DNA of 64,000 nucleotides from Sulfurisoma sediminicola. Lineage in GTDB: Bacteria > Pseudomonadota > Gammaproteobacteria > Burkholderiales > Rhodocyclaceae. This document shows positions 63,180 to 64,000 of the stretch, piece by piece. The stretch covers positions 310,001 through 374,000 of the forward strand of contig NZ_BHVV01000001.1 in the NCBI RefSeq assembly GCF_003865015.1. Direction: 5' to 3'. Position numbers and translations under genes: made by a program. Position 1 is the first letter of the stretch, and each line of letters opens with the position of its first letter. The notes under the pieces were generated by a model that was given only the letters and a program-made list of their open reading frames with translations, ran no database searches and was not told where the DNA came from.

Positions 63180-63812
63180 TCACTCGACTACCTGCTCCAA
63201 GACCCGCTCGAGGTGGTGGCGGTCGGCCCAGGTACGCAAATGCCAGCCGTGGGCGTCGAACTCGAACCAGTTCAAGGCGCAGTTGGGGATCTTGAAGTCG
63301 CGCGGCGCTTCCAGGGGACGGCCGGTGGCCTTGCGGTAGATGATGTCGAGCACGCCGCCATGAGACACCGCAAGGATGGTCTGGCCGGCATGGTGGCGCA
63401 CCAGACCGTCCACGGCCGTCACCACCCGCGCGGCGAAAACACGCAGGCTCTCGCCGTCGCCGAAGGGGTGATCGAGATCGCGTACCGCATAGCAGGCGTG
63501 GTGCGCCGGGTGAAGGCGCGCCCCCTCCGCCGCGGTCAGTCCCTGGAATATGCCGTAGTGGCGCTCGCGCAGGCCCGGCGCCGGGCGCACATCGAGGCCG
63601 AGGCGCACGGCCGCCGCGCTGGCCGTGCTCCAGGCGCGGGCCAGGTCGCTGCTGTAGATCGCAGCGAACTGGTGGTGGGCGACGCCGAAGGCCGTGGCCA
63701 GCGCCTGGGCGCGGCCGGTCTCGTTGAGCGGCACATCGATATGGCCCTGGATGCGCTTTTCGACGTTCCAGTCGGTTTCGCCGTGACGAACGATGCAAAG
63801 ACGGGTGGTCAT
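63180..63812 (-). CDS. histidine phosphatase family protein (GpmB/CobC-like)
   Basis: The 210-aa protein begins [20 protein letters not shown], with the phospho-His RHGE, and has [21 protein letters not shown] and the second His in [10 protein letters not shown]. It belongs to the phosphoglycerate-mutase-like superfamily but lacks the length and features of GpmA, so a phosphatase role is likelier. It precedes glyA by 38 bases on the same strand. Substrate unknown. Confidence 0.88.
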   Translation of the reverse strand: MTTRLCIVRHGETDWNVEKRIQGHIDVPLNETGRAQALATAFGVAHHQFAAIYSSDLARAWSTASAAAVRLGLDVRPAPGLRERHYGIFQGLTAAEGARLHPAHHACYAVRDLDHPFGDGESLRVFAARVVTAVDGLVRHHAGQTILAVSHGGVLDIIYRKATGRPLEAPRDFKIPNCALNWFEFDAHGWHLRTWADRHHLERVLEQVVE

Positions 63813-63961
63813 GGTCAAAAGGCGACCTGCGGGTTTCCACAGGCGGTGCCACAAAGCGGGGAGAACGGATTAAGCTACGCGCCCATAACAGCGCCGCCCC
63901 GGACCCGGGCGTGGCAGCCATTGTAACCATGGCAACCACTACTATGGAGGAGTACCCCGGC
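63813..63961. other. divergent intergenic region at the right end
   Basis: 149 bases between the phosphatase gene and the last gene, with no ORF. TATGGAGGAG at 63942-63951 is a strong ribosome binding site for the ATG at 63962. Confidence 0.5.
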
Positions 63962-64000
63962 ATGAATGCCCTGCTGAAATTTTCCGGCCTGATCGACGGA
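63962..64000 (+). CDS. start of a gene, possibly a TRAP transporter small permease subunit (cut by window)
   Basis: Only 13 codons are visible ([13 protein letters not shown]), preceded by a strong GGAGGAG ten bases upstream. The opening resembles DctQ-type TRAP small permeases, which often begin with a short helix containing LIDxLNE. The call is tentative and depends on sequence outside the window. Confidence 0.35.
   Translation, partial: MNALLKFSGLIDG

Overview
This is a GC-rich, gene-dense chromosomal window from a betaproteobacterium, most likely of the Rhodocyclales. The assignment rests on gene order and protein character: a complete mraZ-to-lpxC division and cell-wall cluster followed by an M23 peptidase and secA; ffh beside a CcsA-like protein and a CorB-type protein; argB-HAD-slmA; a ThiF-like protein; and a grxC-secB-gpsA operon divergent from gpmA-envC-ctpA. 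The genus cannot be fixed from sequence alone. I see no tRNA or rRNA gene, CRISPR array, prophage or insertion sequence.

Layout. 1-2067: a methionine-salvage pair (class II aldolase, truncated by the window edge, and mtnA) with remnants of a two-gene nucleotidyltransferase locus between them. 2078-25252, almost all on the minus strand: secA, an M23 peptidase, a divergent DUF721 gene, a small membrane protein, lpxC, then ftsZ-ftsA-ftsQ-ddlB-murB-murC-murG-ftsW-murD-mraY-murF-murE-ftsI-ftsL-rsmH-mraZ in reverse order. This cluster is driven from a sigma70-type promoter with an MraZ operator at 25201-25252. 25501-31263: ffh, a CcsA-like protein, a CorB-type transporter, and pilC and pilD without pilB. 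31386-38892: a zinc-ribbon protein, DUF502, aspS, a secreted barnase with its barstar, nudB, hsp20, a YdcF protein, argB, a HAD phosphatase and slmA. 38878-41934: hemB, a candidate structured small RNA, engB, cytochrome c4 and an unknown membrane protein. 42100-47574: msrPQ with a two-component system, bioC and bioB. 47700-52705: comF, trmL, gpsA, an SH3 protein, secB, grxC, rhodanese, an ArsR regulator and gpmA. 52686-59478: envC, ctpA, an unknown protein, a ThiF-like enzyme and a GGDEF-EAL protein. 59525-64000: a pilin-like protein, ribD, nrdR, glyA, a histidine phosphatase and the first codons of a probable TRAP transporter gene.

How it fits together. The window is mostly housekeeping: peptidoglycan precursor synthesis and septation (dcw cluster, envC, ctpA, slmA), protein export (secA, secB, ffh), periplasmic repair (msrPQ), cofactor synthesis (hemB, bioBC, ribD, nudB, glyA) and redox/sulfur chemistry (grxC, rhodanese with its ArsR regulator).

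The less ordinary signals lie between and inside these genes. They are: (1) a small RNA candidate at 39957-40066 built from three hairpins with C-rich loops, which looks like a multi-loop anti-Shine-Dalgarno RNA; (2) a short DNA repeat inserted in frame in both murE and ribD, encoding the same peptide core; (3) an envC gene without an ATG/GTG/TTG start, whose best start is an ATC codon behind a good Shine-Dalgarno; (4) a family of GC-rich hairpin repeats at 3' gene ends, one of which has become a 32-residue tail of MurB; and (5) a duplicated ftsW tail with a 19-bp hairpin inside the dcw operon.
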